This document shows positions 9,583-20,242 of a stretch of 64,000 bases of DNA, in pieces. Within the stretch, counting starts at the first letter, position 1; each line of letters begins with the position of its first letter. The translations under genes and the position numbers were made by a program. The DNA lies in NCBI RefSeq assembly GCF_018860915.1, contig NZ_JAHKQD010000047.1:62001-126000 (forward strand), written 5' to 3'. Source of the DNA: Colwellia sp. C2M11 (GTDB taxonomy: Bacteria > Pseudomonadota > Gammaproteobacteria > Enterobacterales > Alteromonadaceae). The notes beneath the pieces were generated by a model. It saw nothing but the letters and a program-made list of their open reading frames with translations. It had not been told where the DNA came from and ran no database searches.

Positions 9583-10686
9583 TTTACTTATTTCATTTAT
9601 CAAAAAAGCTGAAATTTCCCCCGCTACTTTTAATGTTTTTTCTTGGCTAATTACGCCCAGCCCTGAACTATCAGTAAAGGGAGCTATTTCCATCATATCA
9701 GCAGCTGTTATTGGGTATTTTTCTGCAATGGCTTGTAATATTTGCATGGCTTCTTGTGGCATTAATCCGTCAGGCTCTGGTGTTCCTGTTGCTGAAGCAT
9801 AACTGTCGTCAATAGCATCAATATCAAAACTAACATAAAGTTCATCAATATTTTGTTCTGCTAATTGCGCAAGAATATTACTGATAACCTTCTCTATGCC
9901 TACCTCTTTAATTTCATGTGCCCAATGTTGTTTGACGCCAAAGGTATTTTCCCAATGTGACTTTGGTTTACCACTTGAACGAATACCTATTTGAATTAAA
10001 TGCTCAGGTGCCGGTAAGTCATTTAAAATATGGGTACACCAAGAGCCAAAACATAAATCGATACCTAAACGTTCTATTAATAAGTCTGTGTGGGCATCAA
10101 AATGAATAATGCTAACACGCTTACCTTGTTCCTTCTTAGCTTGTAAATATGTTTTTGTTAAAGGGTAGCTAACACTATGGTCCCCTCCTAAACCAAAAAT
10201 ACCTTTTTCAGGAAATGCAGCATAAAAATCATGCAGAACATCTTCAGTAATGCTTAAGGGGCTAACGCAATAGTTACTTTGAACATTTTGATACAAAGCT
10301 TTACGACAATTGCTGAGGGTGGCTTCGTTTAAATACTTATCTGACAGTAAGTGAGGAATAACGCGAACATCACCTAAATCAAAAGTGTTCAGGTCAGGAT
10401 AATTTTCAAGTAGTGTCGAACGAATAAATAAGGGCCCCCAATTGGCACCACGTAATATTCCACCGCCACAATCTGATGCTATACCTAAAATAACGGCGTT
10501 AGAAGCATCAGGAAGCCTATTTAACGAGCTTTTCCATAAATCATCAATGCCAGTGGCTTGACCGAAGATTGTTTGATGTAATTGCGCTTTACGCTCCTTG
10601 GCTGTATTTACGGTAAAAACACCGTTACCAGGCGGGCATAAACATTGTGTTAATTTATCTTTTAGTTGTTCTGGTAATTGCGACAT
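9580..10686 (-). CDS. Arginase/agmatinase/formimidoylglutamase family hydrolase
   Basis: A 368-residue ureohydrolase-fold enzyme with a binuclear manganese site. The three metal motifs are present in order: GGDHS, DAHTD and SFDIDAID. Family members hydrolyse arginine, agmatine, guanidinobutyrate or formimidoylglutamate. The N-terminal extension of about 100 residues (CLCPPGNGVF, then a polar region) is not part of the catalytic core and is longer than in classical arginases, so the substrate cannot be assigned. No hut, spe or arg genes are nearby. The start ATG follows GAGA by six bases. The gene is divergent from topA across 427 bases. Confidence 0.75.
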   Translation of the reverse strand: MSQLPEQLKDKLTQCLCPPGNGVFTVNTAKERKAQLHQTIFGQATGIDDLWKSSLNRLPDASNAVILGIASDCGGGILRGANWGPLFIRSTLLENYPDLNTFDLGDVRVIPHLLSDKYLNEATLSNCRKALYQNVQSNYCVSPLSITEDVLHDFYAAFPEKGIFGLGGDHSVSYPLTKTYLQAKKEQGKRVSIIHFDAHTDLLIERLGIDLCFGSWCTHILNDLPAPEHLIQIGIRSSGKPKSHWENTFGVKQHWAHEIKEVGIEKVISNILAQLAEQNIDELYVSFDIDAIDDSYASATGTPEPDGLMPQEAMQILQAIAEKYPITAADMMEIAPFTDSSGLGVISQEKTLKVAGEISAFLINEISK

Positions 10687-11113
10687 ATTTATCTCAGTTA
10701 GCGGTTTTTATTATTGAAAATTACAAGCTTAAATTAGTTTTTTAGAATTTAACCCTTATTTTTTCTAGCAAAGTCGATTATGATTGCGCTCAAAAGGGCA
10801 TTAAGTGGTGTAATTAAGCTTGATGTTATTAGTTGGTATTCGTCTTTGGTTATTATAGCCAAAAGCAGCCTTTAGTTATAGGCGAGTAAGTAAGTGCAAA
10901 AATAAATACTTGTTAATTTGCATATTTATAGATATATGTATAAATAGGTATGCAACTATATTTTTTAAAATGAAACTATTTTTATCTTTGTTTGGGTGAG
11001 GTTAAAGGGCACGCTCGCACTTTTTAACTCAAATAATAAATGAATAATAAAACAAAAATTAATTTATCTTCATGTGTAGATAAACTGTCGAATAAGCAGG
11101 ATTACAAATTTTT
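10687..11113. other. Divergent intergenic region, arginase-like gene / topA
   Basis: 427 bases without a gene, presumably carrying the promoters of both flanking genes. It is very AT-rich. The only structure I see is an imperfect inverted repeat with TTGCATA (10918-10924) and TATGCAA (10949-10955) as outer arms. I could not choose a promoter with confidence. Confidence 0.4.
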
Positions 11114-13804
11114 ATGGCAAAATCACTTGTTATTGTCGAGTCGCCAGCCAAAGCGAAGACAATTAATAAATATTTAGGTAAAGACTTTATTGTAAAGTCG
11201 AGTGTTGGTCATGTGCGCGATTTACCTCATAGTAGTACGGGTAAAAAAGTCGCCGCTAAATCACCTGCAGAAGTGCGTAAAATGGCACCGGAAGCAAAAG
11301 CTAAATATAAAGCAAAACGTGATAAATTAGCGTTAGTTAATCGAATGGGAATCGATCCAGAAAAGAACTGGGCTGCTAATTATCAAATACTTCCAGGTAA
11401 AGAAAAAGTTGTAACCGAACTTCAAAAACTTGCTGAAAAAGCTGACACCATCTATCTCGCAACCGATTTGGATCGCGAGGGAGAGGCGATAGCATGGCAC
11501 TTAAAAGAGCTCATTGGTGGTGATGATGCTAAATTCCGTCGAGTTGTTTTTAATGAAATAACGGAAAGCTCTATTCAACAAGCATTTTCAACACCCGGTG
11601 AATTAAGTATGCCTGGTGTTAACGCGCAGCAAGCACGTCGTTTTCTTGATCGTGTTGTTGGTTTTATGGTTAGCCCTCTATTGTGGAAAAAAGTCGCTAG
11701 AGGATTATCGGCTGGGCGTGTTCAATCCGTTGCTGTTAAATTAGTTGTTGAAAAAGAAAGAGAAATTAAAGCATTCGATCCTAAAGAGTTTTGGGATATT
11801 ATTGCCGATACACACGCTAGCACGGGAGAAGCATTAACCTTAGATGTTACTCACGAAAATGGTAAGGCTTTTAAGCCTACCAATAAAGCAGATACAGATA
11901 AAGCATTAGCGCTGTTAAAACCTGCCAATTATGTTGTTAGTAAACGTGAAGATAAACCGTCAAAGAGTATGCCTTCTGCGCCATTTATTACTTCTACATT
12001 ACAACAAGCAGCAAGTACTAAATTAGGTTATGGTGTTAAACGTACCATGGGTTTAGCTCAACGTTTATATGAAGCCGGTCACATTACTTATATGCGTACC
12101 GATTCAACTAACTTAAGTAAAGATGCTGTCGAAATGTGTCGTACTTTTATTAGTAAAAGTTTTGGTGAAAATTACCTTCCTGAAAAACCGAAGGTATACG
12201 GCTCTAAAGCTGGTGCTCAAGAGGCGCATGAAGCGATTCGTCCATCGAATGTGAAAGTTGAATCTGCCTTTATGGAAGGCATTGATGCTGATGCTAAAAA
12301 ACTTTACGATTTAATCTGGCGTCAGTTTGTTGCTTGTCAAATGACAGCAGCACGTTATACGGTTAGTACACTTACTATTAGCGCTGCTGATTTTGATTTA
12401 AAAGCGAAAGGTCGTGTGATGCAATTTGACGGTTGGACACGTGTTCACCCTCAACTTGCTAAAGGTGATGATAAACACTTACCTGATTTAGCGGTAGGTG
12501 AGGTATTAACACTTGATCATTTAGAGCCAACTCAGCATTTTACTAAGCCACCAGCTCGTTATGGTGAAGCTTCACTGGTTAAAGAATTAGAAAAACGCTC
12601 TATTGGTCGACCATCAACGTATGCATCGATTATTTCAACCATTCAAGATCGTGGTTATGTACGTTTAGATAAAAAACGTTTTTATGCTGAAAAAATGGGT
12701 GAAATAATCACAGATAGCCTGTCAATTAGTTTTGAAAAATTAATGAGCTATGACTTTACCGCGAATATGGAGCAAGAGCTTGATGCTATTGCTGCAGGTG
12801 AACTTGATTGGAAAAGTGTTTTAGATGAATTCTATAAGAACTTCAGCAAAAAATTAGCTTTAGCTAATATGGACTCTGAAGAAGGTGGTATGCCAAATAA
12901 TAACCCTGTCTTAACTGATATTGACTGTCCTACTTGTGGCCGTAAAATGGGGATTAGAACTGCATCTACAGGGGTGTTTTTAGGTTGTTCAGGATATGCC
13001 TTGCCACCTAAAGAGCGTTGTACCACTACAATGAACTTAACACCAGGTGAAGAAGCCGTTAGTGTCTTGGCTGAAGATCAAGAAACAGAAGCGTTACGAG
13101 CAATGCATCGTTGTAAGAAATGTAACACTGCTATGGATAGTTACCTTATTGATGAGACCCGTAAGTTACATGTGTGTGGTAATAACCCTATTTGTGATGG
13201 TATTGAAGTAGAGCAGGGCACATTTAAAATTAAAGGTTATGATGGTCCGGTATTAGAGTGTGATCGTTGTGAAGCTGATATGGAGTTGAAGTCAGGCCGT
13301 TTTGGTAAGTATTTTGATTGCACTAATGCTGAATGTAAAAATACACGTAAGCTATTGGCAAACGGAGAGGCCGCGCCGCCAAAAGAAGATCCTGTTCAAT
13401 TACCTGAACTTGCGTGTGAAAAATCTGATGCACATTTTGTCTTGCGTGATGGTGCTGCGGGTATTTTCTTGGCTGCGAACACGTTTCCTCGGTCTCGTGA
13501 AACCAGAGCGCCAAAAGTTGCTGAGTTGAAGCGCTTTAGAGACAGAATTTCTCCTAAGTTTTATTACTTGGCAGATGCTCCAGCAGAAGATCATGAAGGT
13601 AACTTATCAGTTGTACGTTATAGTCGTAAAACGAAAGAGCAGTATGTTATGACTGAGATTGTAACTGATGATAAGCCTAAAGCTACAGGATGGACTGCAA
13701 AGTACATCGATGGTGAGTGGGTTGAAGATATTCCTAAACCCAAGAAAAAAGTAGCAAAAAAGAAAGTAGCCAATAAGAAAAAATCAACTGCTAAAGAAGA
13801 TTGA
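11114..13804 (+). CDS. topA: DNA topoisomerase I (omega protein)
   Basis: A type IA topoisomerase that relaxes negative supercoils. The 896 residues are slightly longer than E. coli TopA (865). The Toprim domain starts at residue 4 ([12 protein letters not shown]) with acidic [11 protein letters not shown] at about 117; the active-site Tyr is in [12 protein letters not shown] (about 320). Three four-Cys zinc-binding modules follow in the C-terminal third (CPTC..., CKKC..., CDRC...), then a Lys-rich tail of about 25 residues (repeated KKK and KPKKK), which probably adds nonspecific DNA or RNA-polymerase contact. The gene is monocistronic; the ribosome site AGGAT is rather far (about 13 bases) from the ATG. 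Confidence 0.97.
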   Translation: MAKSLVIVESPAKAKTINKYLGKDFIVKSSVGHVRDLPHSSTGKKVAAKSPAEVRKMAPEAKAKYKAKRDKLALVNRMGIDPEKNWAANYQILPGKEKVVTELQKLAEKADTIYLATDLDREGEAIAWHLKELIGGDDAKFRRVVFNEITESSIQQAFSTPGELSMPGVNAQQARRFLDRVVGFMVSPLLWKKVARGLSAGRVQSVAVKLVVEKEREIKAFDPKEFWDIIADTHASTGEALTLDVTHENGKAFKPTNKADTDKALALLKPANYVVSKREDKPSKSMPSAPFITSTLQQAASTKLGYGVKRTMGLAQRLYEAGHITYMRTDSTNLSKDAVEMCRTFISKSFGENYLPEKPKVYGSKAGAQEAHEAIRPSNVKVESAFMEGIDADAKKLYDLIWRQFVACQMTAARYTVSTLTISAADFDLKAKGRVMQFDGWTRVHPQLAKGDDKHLPDLAVGEVLTLDHLEPTQHFTKPPARYGEASLVKELEKRSIGRPSTYASIISTIQDRGYVRLDKKRFYAEKMGEIITDSLSISFEKLMSYDFTANMEQELDAIAAGELDWKSVLDEFYKNFSKKLALANMDSEEGGMPNNNPVLTDIDCPTCGRKMGIRTASTGVFLGCSGYALPPKERCTTTMNLTPGEEAVSVLAEDQETEALRAMHRCKKCNTAMDSYLIDETRKLHVCGNNPICDGIEVEQGTFKIKGYDGPVLECDRCEADMELKSGRFGKYFDCTNAECKNTRKLLANGEAAPPKEDPVQLPELACEKSDAHFVLRDGAAGIFLAANTFPRSRETRAPKVAELKRFRDRISPKFYYLADAPAEDHEGNLSVVRYSRKTKEQYVMTEIVTDDKPKATGWTAKYIDGEWVEDIPKPKKKVAKKKVANKKKSTAKED

Positions 13805-13814
13805 TTTTTAAAGG

Positions 13815-13889
13815 GGTGAGCCATGTGAGTTAAAAAGAGAAGTTGATTATTTATAAGTTAACTTCATCACTATTAACTCAAGGCTCGCC
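13815..13889. repeat. Nested inverted repeat between convergent genes
   Basis: Outer arms GGTGAGCC (13815-13822) and GGCTCGCC (13882-13889), next GAGTTAA with TTAACTC, then an inner GAAGTT/AACTTC pair. The whole 75 bases can fold as one long interrupted hairpin on either strand, between the topA stop and the end of the minus-strand gene. It is probably a bidirectional transcription end, although no long T tract follows. Confidence 0.5.
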
Positions 13890-13903
13890 ACAAGCTTATC
13901 GAT

Positions 13904-14272
13904 CTAATCAAACCCTTCCAACTCATCGATAATTTTCCTTGCTTGCGCTATAGTGCAGTCTGTTCTGGCAATAAGCGCACTTATCGTGACATTGTCTATT
14001 GTTGATGCAATCCTGAGTAGCTCATCATGACTCAAGTGTTGGTATTCACTTTTTAACAGTTTAGTTAACCATGACCAACTCGGTTCATTTGAGGCTTCTA
14101 TAAAGGTAATTATTGCCTGTAGCTGTTCAAAGTTTGCAGTAAGCAGCCAATGACGAGAGCGACCAATACGTTTAAGTTCACAGCCTTGTTCTCTTATGTG
14201 AGCCTTTAAAGCATAAGCCTTCATTGTTCTACGTAAGAAGGAGTTTAGTGTAATGGAATTATTTTTTTCCAC
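13904..14272 (-). CDS. Ribosome recycling factor-like small protein (RRF_GI type, PF12614-like)
   Basis: A 122-residue basic protein. The segments GCELKRIGRSRHWLLTA and the C-terminal TDCTIAQARKIIDE resemble the small family annotated in vibrios and shewanellae as 'ribosome recycling factor family protein' (RRF_GI); I recognise the pattern from memory, not from a search. It is not a copy of the real frr, which is intact at 30255-30812. The family's function is not established to my knowledge. The upstream-most start is GTG at 14272; the ATG at codon 17 (MKAYALK) is an alternative. The gene is 86 bases downstream of the membrane coiled-coil gene, with a terminator between them. Confidence 0.6.
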   Translation of the reverse strand: MEKNNSITLNSFLRRTMKAYALKAHIREQGCELKRIGRSRHWLLTANFEQLQAIITFIEASNEPSWSWLTKLLKSEYQHLSHDELLRIASTIDNVTISALIARTDCTIAQARKIIDELEGFD

Positions 14273-14301
14273 GTTATAATCTCATTGGGTAAAGCTATAA
14301 G

Positions 14302-14326
14302 AAAAAGCCAGCAAAAGCTGGCTTAG
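14302..14326 (-). terminator. Terminator after the membrane coiled-coil gene
   Basis: Read on the minus strand, AAGCCAGC, TTTT loop, GCTGGCTT, then TTTC: a compact GC-rich hairpin just past the stop at 14359. Confidence 0.8.
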
Positions 14327-14358
14327 TTTTAATCTATATCAAGCTAAAGGTAGTGTTG

Positions 14359-15126
14359 CTACCATTTCTTTTTAGGCTGGAATAAAATATCTAATTCATT
14401 TTCTTCTTCTTTCGCCCTTTTCGCGGCATCTGACGCGTTGGTTGTTTTTAATGAGTCTGTTATATCTTCTAATTGTTGCTCTATTTCACTAGTTTTTGTA
14501 TTGATATAGTCTGTTTTTATTGGATGGTTCGCCATTGTTTGTAAGGCTTTTTCAAAGTATTGGCGTGCTGAGCCAAACATCTCTTTATTTTGTGCTTGTA
14601 TGCCTCGTTTCATTAAACTTTCTATATTAATTTTCAATTGCATTGCGTCTAAACGTTGATCCTCTTGTGTAAACGTTTGCGGATCAAGGGCACCCTTTTT
14701 TTGCTCAGATTTAATTATGACACGTAGTTTTTTAATGCATTGTAGAACCGCTAATACTTGCTGCTCATTCTCCGGAAGTACAAAATTTTCATCGTTACCT
14801 TGGCTAGTTGTTAATTCTTCTGCTGCCTTGATTTGAGCCTTAAGCGCGTTAATTCTATCTTCAAGCCCCTTAACCTCAGGCTTTAATTCTCGCATTGTAG
14901 TTGCGGCAGTTAAGCTTCGATTAGCTAATATTCGGGTTAGTTTTGGGCTGGAAGGAAGATTAACTAAATTAAGTATCAGTTCTTCGCTTTCATCCATAAT
15001 AGCTTTTTGCTTTGCTACCTTAACTCTTTTTTCTGCATCTTGCTTTTCTTTATGTTGTTGAAAGGCACTGACAACCACAACTAATACAACGAGTGTGATG
15101 AGTAAACCTATGATAATAGCGATCAT
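14359..15126 (-). CDS. Membrane-anchored coiled-coil protein, function unknown
   Basis: 255 residues. A single strongly hydrophobic N-terminal segment (about 2-21, Ile/Leu/Val only) is followed by a charged, mostly helical region. Heptad-like stretches lie at about 23-45 and 85-120 (LEDRINALKAQIKAAEEL), and a tetratricopeptide-like helix pair lies at about 180-205 (the A-x-YFEKAL pattern). It ends in an acidic segment and a PKKKW tail. The topology suggests one membrane anchor with a cytoplasmic coiled coil. I cannot assign a function. A terminator hairpin closes it off, and the next minus-strand gene is the RRF_GI-like one. Confidence 0.6.
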   Translation of the reverse strand: MIAIIIGLLITLVVLVVVVSAFQQHKEKQDAEKRVKVAKQKAIMDESEELILNLVNLPSSPKLTRILANRSLTAATTMRELKPEVKGLEDRINALKAQIKAAEELTTSQGNDENFVLPENEQQVLAVLQCIKKLRVIIKSEQKKGALDPQTFTQEDQRLDAMQLKINIESLMKRGIQAQNKEMFGSARQYFEKALQTMANHPIKTDYINTKTSEIEQQLEDITDSLKTTNASDAAKRAKEEENELDILFQPKKKW

Positions 15127-16456
<1,330 letters not shown>

Positions 16457-16523
16457 ACCATCGACTAGCTACGGTATCAATTACATCAATTGTTGATTAA
16501 CCAAACTTTATACTGGCAGTGAA

Positions 16524-17900
16524 TTAGCACTCTGTGATATTTACTGCCAAACCCCCTCGAGAAGTTTCTTTATATTTTGTTTTCATATCATTACCTGTTT
16601 CCCACATGGTTTTGATTACTTTATCTAAAGATACTTTCGATGTGCCATTACCACGAAGTGCTAATCTAGATGCATTAATTGCTTTTACTGAGCCCATTGC
16701 ATTTCGTTCAATACAAGGTACTTGGACTAAACCACCAACAGGGTCGCAGGTCAGACCTAAATTGTGCTCCATACCTATTTCTGCTGCATTCTCTACTTGG
16801 ATAGGTGTTCCGCCCATAATTTCAGTTAGTGCACCAGCAGCCATAGAACAAGCAACGCCTACCTCTCCTTGACAGCCTACTTCTGCACCGGAAATAGAAG
16901 CATTGGTTTTATATAAAATACCAATAGCTGCTGCAGTAAGTAGGTATCGGCTACAATCATCATCAGAAACGGGTTTGACAAACTTATCGTAGTAACATAA
17001 TACGGCTGGAATAATACCCGCAGCTCCATTTGTTGGTGCCGTAACAACACGGCTACCGGCCGCATTTTCCTCATTAACAGCAAGTGCAAATAAGTTGACC
17101 CAATCCATTGCTGTTAATGGATCATTAGATCTTTCTACCATTAAAGAGCGATATAGAGCAGGTGCACGGCGAGTTACTTTTAAACCACCTGGTAAAATAC
17201 CTTCAGTGGCGATGCCACGATCGACACTGCTACGCATAGCTTGCCAAATATTTATCAATTCAGCACGAATAAATGCCTCATCATTTAAACATTTTTCATT
17301 ATCCATCATGATTGTACTAATACTAAGGCCTTTTTCTTGAGCGATTGCTAATAATTCTGCGGCATTAGTAAACTTGTGTGGTTTATCGATATTTTCATGT
17401 AGTGATAACGCTTTATCTTTTTCTCTTTCAAAATCAATGTCTTGTACGATAAAGCCACCACCAATAGAGTAATATGTTTGTTCTAAAAGAAGGGTTTCGT
17501 CGTGATAGGCAAAAAGAGTCATTGCATTCGCGTGTGCTGGTAATGTTTTTCTATGATGATAAATAATGGCATTATCTTTAGGAAAGTTGACGATATGACT
17601 GCCATCGAGTTTAATTTTTTTAGTTTCAACTACTTGAGCAAGAATTTTATCAATGGAATCTACTAGAATACTTTCAGGTGCTTCACCAGATAAACCTAAA
17701 ATAACGGCCTTACCTGTACCGTGCCCAATACCTGTTTGACCTAAAGAGCCAAATAACTCACATTTTACTCTATTCGTTTTAGGCAGTAATGCCTCCGCTT
17801 TAAGTGAATCCACAAAAAGTTTTGCAGCTTTCATCGGGCCAACTGTATGAGAGCTAGATGGTCCGATGCCAATTGAAAACATATCAAATACACTAATCAT
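16524..17900 (-). CDS. sdaA: L-serine ammonia-lyase (iron-sulfur L-serine dehydratase)
   Basis: Converts L-serine to pyruvate and ammonia using an oxygen-sensitive [4Fe-4S] cluster. The 458 residues fit the single-chain type (E. coli SdaA 454). The N-terminal beta domain begins SVFDMFSIGIGPSSSHTVGP; the catalytic alpha domain contains the cluster-associated Cys segments GAEVGCQGEVGVACSM and LTCDPVGGLVQVPCIERN. It is the third gene of a minus-strand pabB-nudL-sdaA set, the same order as in E. coli, with 94 bases after nudL. Confidence 0.96.
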   Translation of the reverse strand: MISVFDMFSIGIGPSSSHTVGPMKAAKLFVDSLKAEALLPKTNRVKCELFGSLGQTGIGHGTGKAVILGLSGEAPESILVDSIDKILAQVVETKKIKLDGSHIVNFPKDNAIIYHHRKTLPAHANAMTLFAYHDETLLLEQTYYSIGGGFIVQDIDFEREKDKALSLHENIDKPHKFTNAAELLAIAQEKGLSISTIMMDNEKCLNDEAFIRAELINIWQAMRSSVDRGIATEGILPGGLKVTRRAPALYRSLMVERSNDPLTAMDWVNLFALAVNEENAAGSRVVTAPTNGAAGIIPAVLCYYDKFVKPVSDDDCSRYLLTAAAIGILYKTNASISGAEVGCQGEVGVACSMAAGALTEIMGGTPIQVENAAEIGMEHNLGLTCDPVGGLVQVPCIERNAMGSVKAINASRLALRGNGTSKVSLDKVIKTMWETGNDMKTKYKETSRGGLAVNITEC

Positions 17901-17994
17901 AATTAAATACCGAATAAAATTTGAATAATCTTATATTTTGTTGTTATTAATTTATGTGATGATAGCTGAAATTTGCTGTTTGTTACAACCTATA

Positions 17995-18591
17995 TTATTT
18001 TATTCGCGTGACCAAGTCTTTTATCATGGAAGCTGTTGCTCCCCATATATTATAGTGTCGGTAAGGATAGAAGTGGACATTGTGATGGCAGCCGTTACGA
18101 TAAGATTTGACGATATGATGGTTTTTATCCTGTAAAAAATGCTTTAGTGGTACATGAAATATTTCATCTACTTCATTTTCATCTTTTTGGTATGTTTGAA
18201 GGGAGTTAATCATGGCGACAATTGGTGTCACTTGATAACCACTAATAATTTCATAATTAGGTAATTGACCAATAACATTGACCGCTTTAGGATCCAACCC
18301 CACCTCTTCTTGTGCTTCTCTTAATGCCGTATGAACTAAATTAGTATCGGTTAATTCCACCTTACCGCCGGGGAAACTTATTTGTGAGGGGTGATGTTTT
18401 AAGTGGCTCGCTCTTTTTGTTAGTAATACTTGTAAGCCATCAGGTGAAAAAGGGTCATCAGCTTTACTATTATTATCAAACAGCGCAATTAATACAGCAG
18501 CTGATTTTAATGGCGCTTTATGTTGATATGTATGACAAGAATCATAGTGTTGTTTCAGATGAAATCTAAAGAGAAATTCATTTTTATTCAT
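17995..18591 (-). CDS. nudL: Nudix CoA pyrophosphatase (NudL-type)
   Basis: A 198-residue Nudix hydrolase expected to split CoA and acyl-CoA into phosphopantetheine and 3',5'-ADP. The CoA-specific signature LLTKRASHLKHHPSQISF comes directly before the Nudix box (GGKVE, then LREAQEEVGL). AGAGGA precedes the ATG. It starts 13 bases after pabB and is followed by sdaA, the conserved enteric order. Confidence 0.88.
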   Translation of the reverse strand: MNKNEFLFRFHLKQHYDSCHTYQHKAPLKSAAVLIALFDNNSKADDPFSPDGLQVLLTKRASHLKHHPSQISFPGGKVELTDTNLVHTALREAQEEVGLDPKAVNVIGQLPNYEIISGYQVTPIVAMINSLQTYQKDENEVDEIFHVPLKHFLQDKNHHIVKSYRNGCHHNVHFYPYRHYNIWGATASMIKDLVTRIK

Positions 18592-18604
18592 TACTATTTT
18601 CCTC

Positions 18605-20077
18605 TTATTTACCCAACTTTTTTAGCACAGGCAAAATACAATTTACTTTATCAAATGTTTCTTGATATTCACTTGCTGCAATAGAATCAGCAACTAAACC
18701 ACCACCAGCCCAACAATATATATGATTAGGCGTAGTTGACGTGTTTTTCTGGCTTTTTTCACAAATTAATGTGCGAATAGTAATATTGGTATCCATAGTA
18801 CCACAGCTTGAAATGTAACCAATACTACCACAGTATACGCTACGTCGGTGTGGTTCAAGTTGTTCAATAATTTGCATCGCGCGGATTTTTGGTGCACCAG
18901 TAATTGAACCACCTGGAAATGCACCTCGTAACAAATCACTCGCACTATTGTGCTCTGCAATTTCTCCTTCGACGGTACTAACTAAATGATGTACTGCTGG
19001 AAAGCTTTCAATATCAAATAGTTTAGGCACAACAACTGTCCCTGGCTTGCATACTTTAGATATATCATTGCGAAGTAAATCAACAATCATCAAGTTTTCA
19101 GCACGATCTTTTGTTGAATTAGCGAGAATGTCAGCGTTGTTTTGATCTTCTGTTTCATTAGTGCTTCTAGGCATAGTACCTTTTATGGGCTTACTTTGAA
19201 CTTTATTTTGTTTCTTTTGTAAAAAACGTTCAGGAGAAACACTTAAGATACTAGCATTGTCTAATTGTATGAAAGCAGAAAAAGGGGCTTTATTTTTTGC
19301 TCTAAGAGCACAATATGCTTCAAATTCATTACCTTGGTATTGTGCTTTAAAACGTTGCGCTAAATTAATTTGATAACAATCGCCTGATAGTAAATAGTTT
19401 TGAACTTGACCAAATTTTTCTGTGTAACTGGCTTTATCCATATTACTTTGCCAGTCTGATAGTAAGGTAAACTGTGTTTGTTTAGCATTAGTCGCTTTAT
19501 TTTTTGCTTTTTTCAATAACGTTTGTAAAAAACACGTTATTTCTGAACGGTTTTCAGGAGGGCAAACTAAATAGAATTGTTGGTGCTTATGATCAAATAT
19601 TATTGCTTGACTATATATACCAACAGCCATTTCTGGCAATGTAATATCTTGCTCTGCTTGTGCTGGCAACTTCTCAAAACGTCGCCCTAAATCATACGAA
19701 AAGTAGCCTAAAGCTCCGCCTAAGAAAGGAAGCATTTGTTGTGATACTTCAAGGGGCAATAATACCTGTTGTTGAACTTTTTCGACTAAAGATAAAGGAT
19801 CTTCTGCACTTGTATATGTGTGTTTAGTTTTTACATCGCATATTGTCGTTTTGTCACCATATGTACATAAAGTAACGTTGGGGTGCCACACTAAAATATC
19901 AAAGCAAACATCAATATGCTGGCTTTGTCCTGAATCTAACCAAATAGACCAAGGAGTATTTGATAATGGCGTGAATAAATCTAAAGGAGTAACTTCATTT
20001 TCGAATGTTAATTGCTCAACTGAAAGTTTCAATGGATTAAATGAAGGTAGGGTATTGGAATGCAAGGTGATAGTCAC
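18605..20077 (-). CDS. pabB: Aminodeoxychorismate synthase component I
   Basis: Aminates chorismate to 4-amino-4-deoxychorismate for folate, using ammonia from the PabA glutaminase (not in this window). 490 residues with an N-terminal TrpE_N-like region and a C-terminal chorismate-binding domain. Visible hallmarks are the active-site Lys motif PIKGTMPR, the DLLRNDISKVCKPGTV segment, and FPGGSITGAPKIRAMQIIE. The start is GTG (20075-20077). It is the first gene of the pabB-nudL-sdaA unit and divergent from the fumarase gene across 165 bases. Confidence 0.93.
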   Translation of the reverse strand: MTITLHSNTLPSFNPLKLSVEQLTFENEVTPLDLFTPLSNTPWSIWLDSGQSQHIDVCFDILVWHPNVTLCTYGDKTTICDVKTKHTYTSAEDPLSLVEKVQQQVLLPLEVSQQMLPFLGGALGYFSYDLGRRFEKLPAQAEQDITLPEMAVGIYSQAIIFDHKHQQFYLVCPPENRSEITCFLQTLLKKAKNKATNAKQTQFTLLSDWQSNMDKASYTEKFGQVQNYLLSGDCYQINLAQRFKAQYQGNEFEAYCALRAKNKAPFSAFIQLDNASILSVSPERFLQKKQNKVQSKPIKGTMPRSTNETEDQNNADILANSTKDRAENLMIVDLLRNDISKVCKPGTVVVPKLFDIESFPAVHHLVSTVEGEIAEHNSASDLLRGAFPGGSITGAPKIRAMQIIEQLEPHRRSVYCGSIGYISSCGTMDTNITIRTLICEKSQKNTSTTPNHIYCWAGGGLVADSIAASEYQETFDKVNCILPVLKKLGK

Positions 20078-20242
20078 TCTACTAATTGACGTATTTATAA
20101 GGTATTTGTTCGGTTTATGTTGAGTATAAATCTACAAATTTTGCTATTGGCTACTAGCAGCAGTTTCAATAGAGAGGTATTATAATGGAAACATTTTATA
20201 TACCCAAATGAATTTATATTTTTAACGAAAGCTGAGAGCAAC

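Noticed and set aside
10918-10955. AT-rich dyad upstream of topA as an operator
   Set aside because: The TTGCATA/TATGCAA arms are short, and the interior is imperfect in AT-rich DNA where such dyads are common by chance.
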